Of a stretch of DNA of 20,081 nt, positions 8,447 through 16,106 are shown one piece after another. The notes below the pieces were generated by a model. That model was not told the origin of the DNA and ran no database searches. It saw nothing but the letters and a program-made list of their open reading frames with translations. Numbering within the stretch: the stretch's first letter is position 1; every line of letters starts with the position of its first letter. This stretch comes from BRH-c25 sp964574195 (GTDB lineage: Bacteria; Bacillota; Clostridia; Lutisporales; Lutisporaceae), in NCBI GenBank assembly GCA_964574195.1, contig CAZNMO010000079.1, forward strand, positions 1-20,081, given 5' to 3'. The position numbers were made by a program, and so were the translations under genes.

Positions 8447-9133
8447 TTATTGTTGAATTTTATTAAACAAGTACTCAGCAAGTTCCAAATCATCAAAGTT
8501 ATCAATGTCAACAGCATTTTTCCAATCCAACTCAAAAAATCGGTAGTCTGGGCCATAAAAAGTATCATTTGCTTTTAATGAGCTTGACTTTGCAATCCAG
8601 ATTGCACCTGTTGGACAGTATAAATCTGGTAAATCTTGCGACCTTATGTTTTGATTATTAAATAATTGACTAGGTTTATTGTCTGAGTCTAAAGTTGCTG
8701 CCCACCATGGATTCATCCATCCAAATTTAAAACATGAAATAAGAAAGTTCAAATTGTTTATGTTAAAATAGTCGAAACAATCAGAGATGTTTTTTGAGGT
8801 TCGATTTGGGCAATTAGCCATTAACTGAATTACATTATCAAATTTGATATTATAGTAATTTTCTGCCTGAATCAATGCCTCCAATGTAGCCTTACTTACA
8901 GGAGATTTGTCATCAGCAAATTGTTTTCTAAGATACGGAACCTCAGCACCAAATTTTATTGATATATCTGCAATCTTTTCCGAATCTGTGCTAACAATGA
9001 TTTTATCAAAGATACCTGAGTTTATTGCTGCCTGAATTGTATAATAAATTATTGGTTTACCACAAAAGTCAATAATATTTTTGTTTGGGATTCTTTTTGA
9101 ACCTCCTCTTGCTGGTATAATTGCTATATTCAT
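8447..9133 (-). CDS. neuA: CMP-nonulosonic acid synthetase (NeuA/LegF/PtmB-type)
   Basis: 228 residues, the normal size of the catalytic CMP-sialate synthetase domain without extra C-terminal domains. Seen: the CTP-binding P-A-R-G-G-S-K-R-I-P-N-K-N motif at 7-19; I-V-S-T-D at 46-50; Q-L-M-A-N-C-P-N-R at 103-111, the variant typical of PtmB/LegF/PseF-like enzymes rather than the QPTSPLR of sialic acid NeuA; and V-D-I-D at 208-211 for metal binding. It couples CTP to a nonulosonic acid, giving the CMP-sugar donor in the cytoplasm. The gene lies 6 bases after NeuB and directly before the PtmE-like gene. The product is probably a CMP-legionaminic acid derivative, given the LegB/LegC pair. CMP-pseudaminic acid is less likely because PseB/PseC/PseG/PseH-like genes are absent here. 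Confidence 0.88.
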   Translation of the reverse strand: MNIAIIPARGGSKRIPNKNIIDFCGKPIIYYTIQAAINSGIFDKIIVSTDSEKIADISIKFGAEVPYLRKQFADDKSPVSKATLEALIQAENYYNIKFDNVIQLMANCPNRTSKNISDCFDYFNINNLNFLISCFKFGWMNPWWAATLDSDNKPSQLFNNQNIRSQDLPDLYCPTGAIWIAKSSSLKANDTFYGPDYRFFELDWKNAVDIDNFDDLELAEYLFNKIQQ

Positions 9134-9139
9134 GTTTAA

Positions 9140-10198
9140 TTAAATAAAATCAGACCAATTTAATAATTGATCTTCTTCAACATTTTTTTTAAGTACTTTC
9201 CCAATAACAAAATTTATTTCAGATGGAGAAATGCCAGTCCCAGGTCTTTTGCTCCCCAAATCCTCACGTGAAATTATATGTCCTGCTTTAAGATCCTTAT
9301 TAATTACAATACTTCGTCTAAACTTTAATTTTTTTTCTTCCTCTTCTTGTGATACGATTCTTCGAAAACTGCCAAGTGATTTATGGATGTTCTTAGATTC
9401 AGTAGAGATAGTTTTCAATTCAAATGGATCTGCTGAAATAAGATGATCCCAACCAGGAAGATTTTTATTAGTTGTAAAATGTTTTTCAATAATACATGTA
9501 CCAAGAGCAACCGACGCTAAAGGTATTGATGTGCCTATAGTATGATCTGAGAAACCTACAGGATATCCAAATGCTTGTTGAAGCATACTAATATTGTTTA
9601 AGTTTATGTCCTCATATTTAGGAGGGTATATTGATATACAGTGCAATAGAATAATTTCATAGTTATTTTGTTTTTCGATTTCTTTAACTGCATTCTCAAT
9701 TTCAGACAAACTTCCCATTCCAGTTGCAAGTAAAATTGGTTTTTTCTTAGATGCGACATATGAAATAAATTCTAAATTGGTTAAATCCATTGATGCAATC
9801 TTATGAAATGGTACATCAACTTTTTCTAATAATTCTACTTCATCAATAGTAAATGCCGAAGAACAAAAATCGATATTTAGATTTTCGCAATATTCTTTTA
9901 GTTCAAAATGCTGTTCAGGTCTTAGGTAATATTTTTCTACCATTTCCCTTAGAGATCCAAAGTGTTTTTTTGGATCATCATTATATTTAGTATTTCGTTC
10001 ATATTCTTCTTTTGAAACTATAGAATTAGGTGACCAAGATTGAAATTTCACAGCATTGGCTCCACAATCAAGTGCAGATTTAATCATTTCTTTTGCCAAA
10101 TTCATGTCGCCATTATGATTTGCTCCAATTTCAGCTATGATGTATGGTTCACAATGGTTAAATATGTTCTTTTTATTAGTTAATTGAATATTTTTCAT
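9140..10198 (-). CDS. neuB: Nonulosonic acid synthase (NeuB/LegI family)
   Basis: I chose the start at 10198, giving 352 residues, because that ATG overlaps the TGA of the preceding glycosyltransferase gene (ATGA) and yields the normal NeuB length. An ATG nine codons upstream, at 10225, is in frame but runs further into the neighbour. Seen: A-E-I-G-A-N-H-N-G-D at 22-31; H-K-I-A-S-M-D at 132-138; L-L-A-T-G-M-G at 156-162; G-F-S-D-H-T-I-G at 215-222; I-E-K-H-F at 237-241; and a C-terminal SAF/antifreeze-like domain from about 293, with R-R-S-I and K-R-P-G-T-G-I. The enzyme condenses phosphoenolpyruvate with a six-carbon amino sugar to form a nine-carbon 2-keto acid. LegB/LegC/PtmE nearby point to 2,4-diacylamido-2,4,6-trideoxymannose as substrate. 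The W-D-H-L-I-S-A-D-P segment at 250-258 differs from the usual sialate synthase sequence. Confidence 0.92.
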   Translation of the reverse strand: MKNIQLTNKKNIFNHCEPYIIAEIGANHNGDMNLAKEMIKSALDCGANAVKFQSWSPNSIVSKEEYERNTKYNDDPKKHFGSLREMVEKYYLRPEQHFELKEYCENLNIDFCSSAFTIDEVELLEKVDVPFHKIASMDLTNLEFISYVASKKKPILLATGMGSLSEIENAVKEIEKQNNYEIILLHCISIYPPKYEDINLNNISMLQQAFGYPVGFSDHTIGTSIPLASVALGTCIIEKHFTTNKNLPGWDHLISADPFELKTISTESKNIHKSLGSFRRIVSQEEEEKKLKFRRSIVINKDLKAGHIISREDLGSKRPGTGISPSEINFVIGKVLKKNVEEDQLLNWSDFI

Positions 10199-11040
10199 AA
10201 TTGTAAGTAATTTGTTTCTTCCCACCAGAAGAAATTAATATTATTATTATTGATATATTCTATTTGTTTAGGATTAATATTTTTTTTCTGCAGTTTAATC
10301 ATATTTAACATCGTTTTAAAACGAAAATCTAAAGAACAAAGTTCCAAATAATGAATTTCTTTGACAGAACAAATAAACTTCAATCGCTCAGTCGTAATAT
10401 GATCCTTAACTCCAATAGAGTTAAAGTTATGCTGACGATAAAAAGTCACACAATCAGGAATAAAATTTGCCTCAAAATCATTTATTACTTTAGAAAAAAT
10501 ATACCAATCCGAAGCTATAATACTATCTGGAATAACTATCCCATTAAGTAATTTTGTCTTTACTGCAGAATTGCCTAGCCCAATAACATTCTTATCAAGA
10601 AGAAAAGACTTATTAATTATTTGATTTACTAACCTATTTCCCCAGATACTTTCTTTGTATATTTCTCCCTTATTGTTTATTAAGGATAAATCGTTAAAAA
10701 CAATTGGATAGCTGGCTAGCGAATTTAATGATAATTCAACTCTATTATTAGACATAATATCATCCGAATCAACGAATATAATATTATCATATCCCATTTT
10801 TACAACTTCTCGAATCCCGAACTCTCTAATTTTACCAAAAGAAAACTTATATGGAACATTAATAACTTTTAATTGGCATTTTAATGAAGGTTTCTTTTGA
10901 TCAAAAAAAATTAAATCAACACCATCATTTATTAAAATTAAATCAAAATTTTGACATGATTGATTATTAATTGAATTAATAAAATCGTCAAAATAGATTA
11001 AATTTTGAGGGAATATTACTGAAAAAACAGCATTTAACAT
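10195..11040 (-). CDS. GT2-family glycosyltransferase
   Basis: 281 residues with a single GT-A type domain. Seen: an N-terminal V-F-S-V-I-F-P start, L-I-N-D-G at 36-40 (nucleotide binding), and the D-x-D metal/donor site V-D-S-D-D at 90-94. A downstream G-L-G-N-S-A region and A-S-D-W-Y near 176-180 fit the acceptor-side Asp of inverting GT2 enzymes. It lies between the acyl ligase gene and NeuB, and its TGA overlaps the NeuB start. The family makes beta-glycosidic links from NDP-sugars on the cytoplasmic side of the membrane. The donor is unknown. Its position inside the nonulosonate/acyl block hints that it handles the sugar next to, or carrying, the unusual residue, but that is speculation. 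The C-terminal 60 residues are charged and Asn-rich with no clear motif. Confidence 0.82.
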   Translation of the reverse strand: MLNAVFSVIFPQNLIYFDDFINSINNQSCQNFDLILINDGVDLIFFDQKKPSLKCQLKVINVPYKFSFGKIREFGIREVVKMGYDNIIFVDSDDIMSNNRVELSLNSLASYPIVFNDLSLINNKGEIYKESIWGNRLVNQIINKSFLLDKNVIGLGNSAVKTKLLNGIVIPDSIIASDWYIFSKVINDFEANFIPDCVTFYRQHNFNSIGVKDHITTERLKFICSVKEIHYLELCSLDFRFKTMLNMIKLQKKNINPKQIEYINNNNINFFWWEETNYLQL

Positions 11041-11058
11041 TGGAAATTTTTATAATTA

Positions 11059-12405
11059 TTAAATTCGTTTTTTCTTGAATCTCGCTGAATATTCGGAATC
11101 TTTCATAATTATTACTTTTGCCGGAATTTTATATTTATCTAATTTCCCTAAACAAAAAGAAGTTATAAGTTTTTTTGCTTCTGAATTATTTATTTGTCTA
11201 GTGAAGAGAATCTTCGCAACTACTATTTGTCCAATTATTGGATTAGATTCTCCATAAACAATACAATCTTTTATTTCTGGGATTAGAAATAAAATTGATT
11301 CAACTTCCGATGGGAATACTTTTTCTCCTCCTACATTAATTATTTCTGAATTTCTTCCAACAATTTTTAGAAAACCATCTTCGGATTCTTCTACCAAATC
11401 ACCGGTTTTAAACCAACCATCATCTGTAAACCTATCCATGCTTGAATTAAGATAACCTAGTATTTGTGTTTTACTACGAATCCATAATTCTCCTTCAATA
11501 ATTTTAAATTCTGTGTCTGGATCATCAAATTTTATTAATGTACTTGATGATGATTTGCTTGACATCTTAGAAATCCCAGTCTCGCTAGTTCCAAACGTTT
11601 GTAGAAATTTTATAGTTGGAAAAACTTCTTTTAGTTTCAAAAGAAGGTTTTCAGGCATGGGTTCTGTTCCATAAGTAATTAATCTTAAACTAGAAAGATC
11701 ATATCTTTTATATGATTCGCTTATAAGAATAAGATTTAAAAAAGTAGGGGATGCTGGTAAAATATTTATGGAATATTTTTCAATTAGTGAACAAACATGT
11801 TCAGGATCGCGATTAGAAGGAAATACCATCTTTACTCCCATTGAAACACAATTAAGTAATGTATTTAGTCCTCCAATATGATCAAACATTAGAAAAATCA
11901 TAAAAGTAAGTTTCTTTCCCTTCTTTTCTTTATACGAGTCTATGAGATTATCTAAGTTATGTATCATTGCTTTAGGAGTTCCTGTTGACCCACTACTAAA
12001 GAGAATTAGACCTGAATGGTTGTTATTTTGAAGGTCTTTAACTAGGGGATTAATTTCTCCAATATTTTCAAATTTCGAAATAATTAAATCTTTGTCATTT
12101 ATGTAAATAGAGCAATCGCATCCAGAAATTTTTAGTCTTTCACTTATTTCTAGTTCAGTTTTTGTAGTTATCGGAACAATAATTTTTTTGTGTTCATGAA
12201 GAGCAAAAAATAAAGCAATGGATTCAAATGAATAATCAGAAACTATTCCTACGATATTATGTTTATTTCTAACTAGTTTCGACTTTATTTCTTCGTGATA
12301 TTCTTTTATTTGCTCAGCTAGTTGGCAATATGTATAGCTTTTATCCTCAAATACTATAGCAATTTGATCTCCATTTTCTTCAATTTGATTTATAATCCAA
12401 TTCAT
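11059..12405 (-). CDS. AMP-forming acyl (acid) ligase, ANL superfamily
   Basis: 448 residues, shorter than the usual 500-550 for acyl-CoA synthetases but with all core motifs. These are the phosphate loop S-S-G-S-T-G-T-P-K at 137-145, Y-G-T-E-P at 245-249, F-G-T-S-E-T-G at 271-277, T-G-D-L at 334-337, and V-G-R-N-S-E-I-I-N-V-G-G-E-K at 349-362. The extreme C-terminus A-R-F-K-K-K-R-I carries lysines where the catalytic A10 lysine is expected, in a degenerate context. The family activates a carboxylic acid as the acyl-AMP and passes it to CoA or to the phosphopantetheine of a carrier protein. There is no fused carrier domain, but two stand-alone ACP genes lie in the same cassette, so loading an acid onto one of them is the likely role (inference). 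It starts 6 bases after the SDR gene. Substrate unknown; amino acid activation is also possible. Confidence 0.83.
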   Translation of the reverse strand: MNWIINQIEENGDQIAIVFEDKSYTYCQLAEQIKEYHEEIKSKLVRNKHNIVGIVSDYSFESIALFFALHEHKKIIVPITTKTELEISERLKISGCDCSIYINDKDLIISKFENIGEINPLVKDLQNNNHSGLILFSSGSTGTPKAMIHNLDNLIDSYKEKKGKKLTFMIFLMFDHIGGLNTLLNCVSMGVKMVFPSNRDPEHVCSLIEKYSINILPASPTFLNLILISESYKRYDLSSLRLITYGTEPMPENLLLKLKEVFPTIKFLQTFGTSETGISKMSSKSSSSTLIKFDDPDTEFKIIEGELWIRSKTQILGYLNSSMDRFTDDGWFKTGDLVEESEDGFLKIVGRNSEIINVGGEKVFPSEVESILFLIPEIKDCIVYGESNPIIGQIVVAKILFTRQINNSEAKKLITSFCLGKLDKYKIPAKVIIMKDSEYSARFKKKRI

Positions 12406-12411
12406 AATAAT

Positions 12412-13110
12412 TTAATTTATTCCTCCTAAATAAATTACTTGGCCTGTTATAAAACTACTTTCAGGAGCAATATAAAAGTTGATTATATTTAATACATCTT
12501 CAAAAGTCCCAAGACGTTTAATACTCTGTCTTTGTATTAGTTCATTAATTTTATTCTTTGGTACATTCTTAATCAAATCTGTTGAAATTGGTGTTGGTCC
12601 AATTGCATTAACAGTAATCCCACATTCTCCTATCTCTGTCGCTAATACCTTTGTTAATTGTTCAACAGCTGCCTTTGACGAAGAATAGATAAGCTCTCCC
12701 TCTAAATTCAAAGGAACTGCAACAGTTGAATAATTTATAATTCTTCCATATTTTTGTTTTACCATATATTTGGCAACCTCCCTGCACATTAGGAATGTCC
12801 CCATAAAATTGGTGTTAAATAATTTTTTTGCTGTTGAATAGGGAGATAGAAGAAAATGATTCATTGATGCTGTCCCTGCATTATTTATAAGGATATCAAT
12901 TCGCTTGTGTTTTAAAAAAACCTGTCGGACCATATTTATAACAGCTTGTTCATCAGAAACGTCAAGACAAAAATGAGTGTATGAATCATTATCAATTGTA
13001 ACAGCTTTCCTGCTACAGCCATAAACGATATCACCCTGATTCAAAAAATAATTGCTTAACAAGTTACCTAATCCTTTTCTTGTACCTGTAATTATAATAA
13101 TTCTATCCAT
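12412..13110 (-). CDS. SDR-family oxidoreductase, FabG-like (second SDR of the acyl cassette)
   Basis: 232 residues, a compact classical short-chain dehydrogenase/reductase. Seen: cofactor motif T-G-T-R-K-G-L-G at 8-15, N-N-A-G at 76-79, catalytic S128, Y142 and K146 (Y-S-S-S-K), then G-P-T-P-I-S-T at 171-177 and a C-terminal G-Q-V-I-Y-L-G-G end. The R-K in the glycine-rich loop and S-R after strand two suggest NADP(H) preference (inference). FabG-like enzymes reduce 3-ketoacyl-ACP to 3-hydroxyacyl-ACP, which fits its place between an ACP gene (overlapping by 8 bases) and the acyl ligase gene. An alternative is a sugar oxidoreductase like PtmA, an SDR found with legionaminic genes. The two SDRs of this cassette clearly differ, so they may act on different intermediates. 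Confidence 0.85.
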   Translation of the reverse strand: MDRIIIITGTRKGLGNLLSNYFLNQGDIVYGCSRKAVTIDNDSYTHFCLDVSDEQAVINMVRQVFLKHKRIDILINNAGTASMNHFLLSPYSTAKKLFNTNFMGTFLMCREVAKYMVKQKYGRIINYSTVAVPLNLEGELIYSSSKAAVEQLTKVLATEIGECGITVNAIGPTPISTDLIKNVPKNKINELIQRQSIKRLGTFEDVLNIINFYIAPESSFITGQVIYLGGIN

Positions 13111-13399
13111 TTTCTTTAATTCCTAATTGATTTTCAATAAAATTACATAAAGAACCAATTGTTCGGAAAGGACTGATTTTTAGTGACATCGCAGCCTCAG
13201 AGGTTAATGAGATCTCAATACCCCTGTCCAAGAACTCTGTTTCTATATCAACAATAATATTAACCAATCCCATGGAGTCTAGTATGCGATTGCTTCCAAT
13301 TAGTGGAGTTTGTGAGTTTAATTCTGTTGAAATACAGTTCAAACTGCAATAATTCTCTAATATTACTAAAACTATTGTTTCAATTTCTTTATGTGACAT
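13103..13399 (-). CDS. Acyl carrier protein (second ACP of the cassette)
   Basis: 98 residues, slightly longer than FabF-pathway ACPs (about 78). The phosphopantetheine attachment motif is intact: L-D-S-M-G-L-V at 40-46 with Ser42 as the expected attachment site, followed by the acidic helix D-I-E-T-E-F. An extra segment (about 57-78) lies after helix two. The protein would hold an acyl chain as a thioester for the synthase, reductases or ligase of the cassette. Its gene starts 4 bases after the ketoacyl synthase stop and overlaps the next SDR by 8 bases. It shares little sequence with the other ACP at 15218-15448, suggesting the two carry different intermediates or meet different partners. 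Confidence 0.87.
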   Translation of the reverse strand: MSHKEIETIVLVILENYCSLNCISTELNSQTPLIGSNRILDSMGLVNIIVDIETEFLDRGIEISLTSEAAMSLKISPFRTIGSLCNFIENQLGIKENG

Positions 13400-13403
13400 A
13401 TTT

Positions 13404-14450
13404 TTATTTGTTTATTGGTTCATAGAAATGTGTGTCTTTCAAATTACAACCTATGCTACCCCAAGATAAGCCAACTCCGAAGCCACTCATAATGACTTTT
13501 TCTAACTCGAAAATATTTGAAGAGCATATATCTGAAAGGAGTAATGGAATAGTTGCAGGGCCAGTGTTACCATAGTTCGCAACATTTATTGGTACCTTTT
13601 CTACTTCAACTTTCATCTTCTTTCTTACACTATTTACCATAAACTTATTAGCTTGATGTAGTGCAAATAAATTTATACTCTCTTTTTCCCAATCCATTAA
13701 ATGAATAATATTATCAATATCTTTGCTTACATTGGATATTGCAAAATCAAATATTGCCATACCATCCATAAACATGTCATCTTGAGTACGTCCATTTTTT
13801 GAATCATCAAAAAAAATCTTTTTTGTATCGTCTGAAGATTTTAAGCGAAACCCTCCTGCTGGAATTATTAATTTGTCATATCCGCTACCATCTGTATTAA
13901 TAGAAAATCCTATTGTTTTATCTCCTTTTGATACTAGTGTCGCTGTACCACAATCTCCAAAAACCATTCTCAAAGATTTATCTTTTTGATTAATCATTTT
14001 GCTTGAGGTATCCCCAGAAAGGACAAGAATGTTGTTACAAGCACTAGCATTAATCCAAAGAGCTGCTTGGAAAAGTCCGTAGATATAACCTGAGCAACCA
14101 TAATGTATATCAAGACATATTGTGTCATTTTTTAGCCCCAATCGATTTTGTAATATTGCTGATGTAGAGGGAAGAATATAATCTGGTGTTTGCGAAACAA
14201 AAACAATTCCATCAATCTGATTAATATCAATTTGCTCTTTAAAAATTAGTGTTTTGGCAGCTTCAAAACACATATCAGAAGATGTTTGCATTGGGCTAGC
14301 TATTCTAACACGTTCTATGCCAGTTGCTTTTATTATATTACTAACCTCTTTTTCACCAAATTCTTCTGAAAGTGATGCCATCTCTAAAATATTTTCAGGA
14401 AGAAAAGAGCTAATCGCAACTATATTTATATCATTAATTAGAGTTTTCAT
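13404..14450 (-). CDS. fabH: 3-oxoacyl-ACP synthase III-like enzyme (KAS III/FabH family)
   Basis: The start at 14450 gives 348 residues and lies 7 bases after the SDR stop. An in-frame ATG at 14480 would overlap the SDR gene by 23 bases and add ten residues unlike the family. With the chosen start the catalytic triad is Cys119 (Y-G-C-S-G), His265 (A-L-H-Q-A-N) and Asn295 (N-Y-G-N-T-G). The His-to-Asn spacing of 30 matches E. coli FabH. Other family marks are the V-F-G-D-C-G-T-A-T segment and a C-terminal G-F-G-V-G-L-S-W-G-S. KAS III enzymes condense a CoA-bound starter with malonyl-ACP to give a 3-ketoacyl-ACP, and some relatives act as acyltransferases. With flanking SDR and ACP genes, making a short 3-keto chain for reduction is the simplest role. 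It is unlikely to be the housekeeping FabH, given its place inside a glycan locus. Confidence 0.88.
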   Translation of the reverse strand: MKTLINDINIVAISSFLPENILEMASLSEEFGEKEVSNIIKATGIERVRIASPMQTSSDMCFEAAKTLIFKEQIDINQIDGIVFVSQTPDYILPSTSAILQNRLGLKNDTICLDIHYGCSGYIYGLFQAALWINASACNNILVLSGDTSSKMINQKDKSLRMVFGDCGTATLVSKGDKTIGFSINTDGSGYDKLIIPAGGFRLKSSDDTKKIFFDDSKNGRTQDDMFMDGMAIFDFAISNVSKDIDNIIHLMDWEKESINLFALHQANKFMVNSVRKKMKVEVEKVPINVANYGNTGPATIPLLLSDICSSNIFELEKVIMSGFGVGLSWGSIGCNLKDTHFYEPINK

Positions 14451-14457
14451 AGTACTT

Positions 14458-15204
14458 TTACAAAAGAGTAAAACCTCCATCTATTAATAAATTTGAACCT
14501 GTCATCCAAGAACTTGCGTCTGACAATAAATATATTGTTGAGAATGCAATCTCATTAGGTTTTCCAAATCTTCTTAATGGATATTTCTTTTTTTCAATTT
14601 CTAATTGTTTATCTGTAATTATTCCAGAATTAAATATATTTGTTTCAATTGTTCCAGGATTAATACAATTTACTCTTATACCTTTTGGAGCTAAATCTAA
14701 TGCCATTCCTTTAACTAATCCATTTATAGCACCTTTTGACGCTGAGTAAATTGATGATGCTACAGCAGAACAAAAAACGCCAGAAATTGAAGATATAAAT
14801 ACAATTGAACTATTGTCGGCAATTTTTTTTGACCGTAAAGCTTGGCGTGTAATTTCCATTGGGGTAAAGAAATTAACATTAAAAATCTCATCTAATTTCG
14901 CTTTTGATGCGAATTGGAATGGTATATTCTGTATTAATCCGGCAGAATGAACAATTCCATTAACTACAGGTATTTGTGCAATTAAATTTTCAATTTCTTG
15001 GCTTACATTAAAATCAGCAACAATCATTATATGTTTATTACCAGTAAGCTGACCATATGTTTCTTCTAGTCTTTGTTTGTTACGACCTGTAATAACAATA
15101 TTGGCACCCATCTTAGAGCACTCAATAGCCGTGCTTTTTCCTATACCAGACGATGCACCTGTAACAACAATTGTCTTATCTTTTAATGTAAATGGATTAT
15201 ACAT
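14458..15204 (-). CDS. SDR-family oxidoreductase, FabG-like (first SDR of the acyl cassette)
   Basis: 248 residues, the usual length for FabG-type classical SDRs. Seen: T-G-A-S-S-G-I-G at 15-22, T-G-R-N following strand two (NADPH-type), H-S-A-G at 86-89 in place of the usual N-N-A-G, the catalytic serine in I-S-S-I-S-G near 137-142, Y153 and K157, N-P-G-T-I-E-T near 182-188, and the C-terminal L-L-I-D-G-G-F end. The substitution in the NNAG motif is tolerated in many SDRs. It is predicted to reduce a 3-keto group on an ACP-bound chain made by the neighbouring KAS III enzyme, or to act on a sugar. Its gene follows the first ACP gene by 13 bases and is 7 bases ahead of the KAS III start, so the three are very likely co-translated. 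Confidence 0.86.
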   Translation of the reverse strand: MYNPFTLKDKTIVVTGASSGIGKSTAIECSKMGANIVITGRNKQRLEETYGQLTGNKHIMIVADFNVSQEIENLIAQIPVVNGIVHSAGLIQNIPFQFASKAKLDEIFNVNFFTPMEITRQALRSKKIADNSSIVFISSISGVFCSAVASSIYSASKGAINGLVKGMALDLAPKGIRVNCINPGTIETNIFNSGIITDKQLEIEKKKYPLRRFGKPNEIAFSTIYLLSDASSWMTGSNLLIDGGFTLL

Positions 15205-15217
15205 TGAACTTTAATTA

Positions 15218-15448
15218 TTAAACTCTTGATTTTACAATTTCGAATAAATCTCTAATAGTAATAGCATTAGTAATATCATTGCCTTTAATTCTTACATTAT
15301 ATTCTTCATCAATCATTGCAATTATTGATAAAGCAATCAGTGAACTCCACTCAGGCAACTCTTTAAATATTGTACTTGGAAGGAATTGAGATAAATCAGA
15401 CTCATTAAATTGATCAGCAAAGTTTTTAATAAATACGCTTAGTTCCAT
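15218..15448 (-). CDS. Acyl carrier protein with variant attachment motif (first ACP of the cassette)
   Basis: 76 residues, the classic ACP length. The segment E-W-S-S-L-I-A-L at 33-40, followed by I-I-A-M-I-D-E-E-Y, aligns with the W-D-S-L helix-two start of carrier proteins. Ser36 is the predicted phosphopantetheine site. The preceding residue, almost always Asp, is Ser35 here. The C-terminal T-I-R-D-L-F-E-I-V is the normal last helix. The gene lies 17 bases after the NeuD-like acyltransferase gene and 13 before the SDR. That position, directly beside the N-acyltransferase, makes it the best candidate to present the finished acyl group for transfer (inference). The Ser replacement may affect recognition by the phosphopantetheinyl transferase. 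Confidence 0.83.
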   Translation of the reverse strand: MELSVFIKNFADQFNESDLSQFLPSTIFKELPEWSSLIALSIIAMIDEEYNVRIKGNDITNAITIRDLFEIVKSRV

Positions 15449-15465
15449 TGGATTGTTTTTAATTG

Positions 15466-16095
15466 TTAATACCTTATGACAGTAGCCGGACTTCCTACAT
15501 ATGTTAAATTATCTTTTGTCGCTCTTATTATTAGACTATTAGCACCTATGGTTGTAAAGTTACCAATTTTAATATTTTGTAAAATAGTTGAGTTAACACC
15601 TATGAGATTACAATCTCCTATGTGAACTTCGCCGGAAATACATACTTTTGGATTAATTACATTGAAATTACCAATATGTGCGTCATGCCCTATGGTTGAA
15701 TAAAGATTGAAAAGATTGAAGTCTCCAATTTTTATACATGTAGTAAAAATTACACCAGCTGTAATAATATTTCCTTTTCCAATCGATACAACTTCAAAGT
15801 CAATAATAGAAGATGGATGAATTAAATTTGGAAATTTATATTGAGAGAAATTATGGGCTATATTCTTAATTCTTAGTGGATTGCCTACACCTATTGCTAG
15901 ATTTGTATTTTTTGAAACATCCATTTTGAAAAAATCGTTTTCTGAAATAACAGGAATTATTTTCCCATGTAAATATATTGCAGGCTTCGAAACGATATCA
16001 ATAAAGGAGATAATTTCAAATTGTTTGAGAGACAAAATTAGAGAACAAACTTCTTTTGCAAAGCCACCACTCCCAATTATATATATTGGTTCCAT
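15466..16095 (-). CDS. NeuD/LegH/PglD-type sugar N-acyltransferase (left-handed beta-helix)
   Basis: 209 residues with the two-part NeuD/PglD layout. The N-terminal Rossmann-like substrate domain starts Y-I-I-G-S-G-G-F-A-K-E-V at 5-16. A hexapeptide-repeat beta-helix runs from about residue 93, with repeats such as I-G-K-G-N-I, I-G-D-F-N-L, I-G-N-F-N-V and I-G-D-C-N-L. The catalytic-base histidine is expected at H137 in T-I-G-H-D-A-H-I-G. The C-terminus closes with Y-V-G-S-P-A-T. In the legionaminic pathway LegH acylates the 4-amino group made by LegC, using acetyl-CoA. Here the gene sits directly between legC (11 bases upstream) and an ACP gene (17 bases downstream), so the donor could instead be an acyl-ACP or acyl-CoA from the cassette. 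Whether it uses acetyl or a longer group cannot be read from sequence. Confidence 0.87.
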   Translation of the reverse strand: MEPIYIIGSGGFAKEVCSLILSLKQFEIISFIDIVSKPAIYLHGKIIPVISENDFFKMDVSKNTNLAIGVGNPLRIKNIAHNFSQYKFPNLIHPSSIIDFEVVSIGKGNIITAGVIFTTCIKIGDFNLFNLYSTIGHDAHIGNFNVINPKVCISGEVHIGDCNLIGVNSTILQNIKIGNFTTIGANSLIIRATKDNLTYVGSPATVIRY

Positions 16096-16106
16096 TAAGA
16101 AAAAAA

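Noticed and set aside
8447..10198. Sialic acid (N-acetylneuraminic acid) pathway
   Set aside because: LegB and LegC make a 4-amino-6-deoxy sugar, the NeuA motif is of the PtmB/LegF type, and a PtmE-like gene is present; none of these is needed for sialic acid.
10199..10225. Longer NeuB start at 10225
   Set aside because: It would overlap the GT2 gene by 31 bases and adds residues absent from the family; the ATGA overlap at 10198 gives normal length.
14451..14480. Longer KAS III start at 14480
   Set aside because: It lies inside the SDR gene and adds ten atypical residues; the ATG at 14450 follows the SDR stop by 7 bases.
11059..15448. Acyl cassette as a flexirubin/aryl-polyene pigment or housekeeping fatty acid cluster
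   Set aside because: No aromatic starter enzyme, dehydratase, KAS II/chain-length factor, FabD or FabZ/I gene is present, and both flanks are sugar biosynthesis genes.
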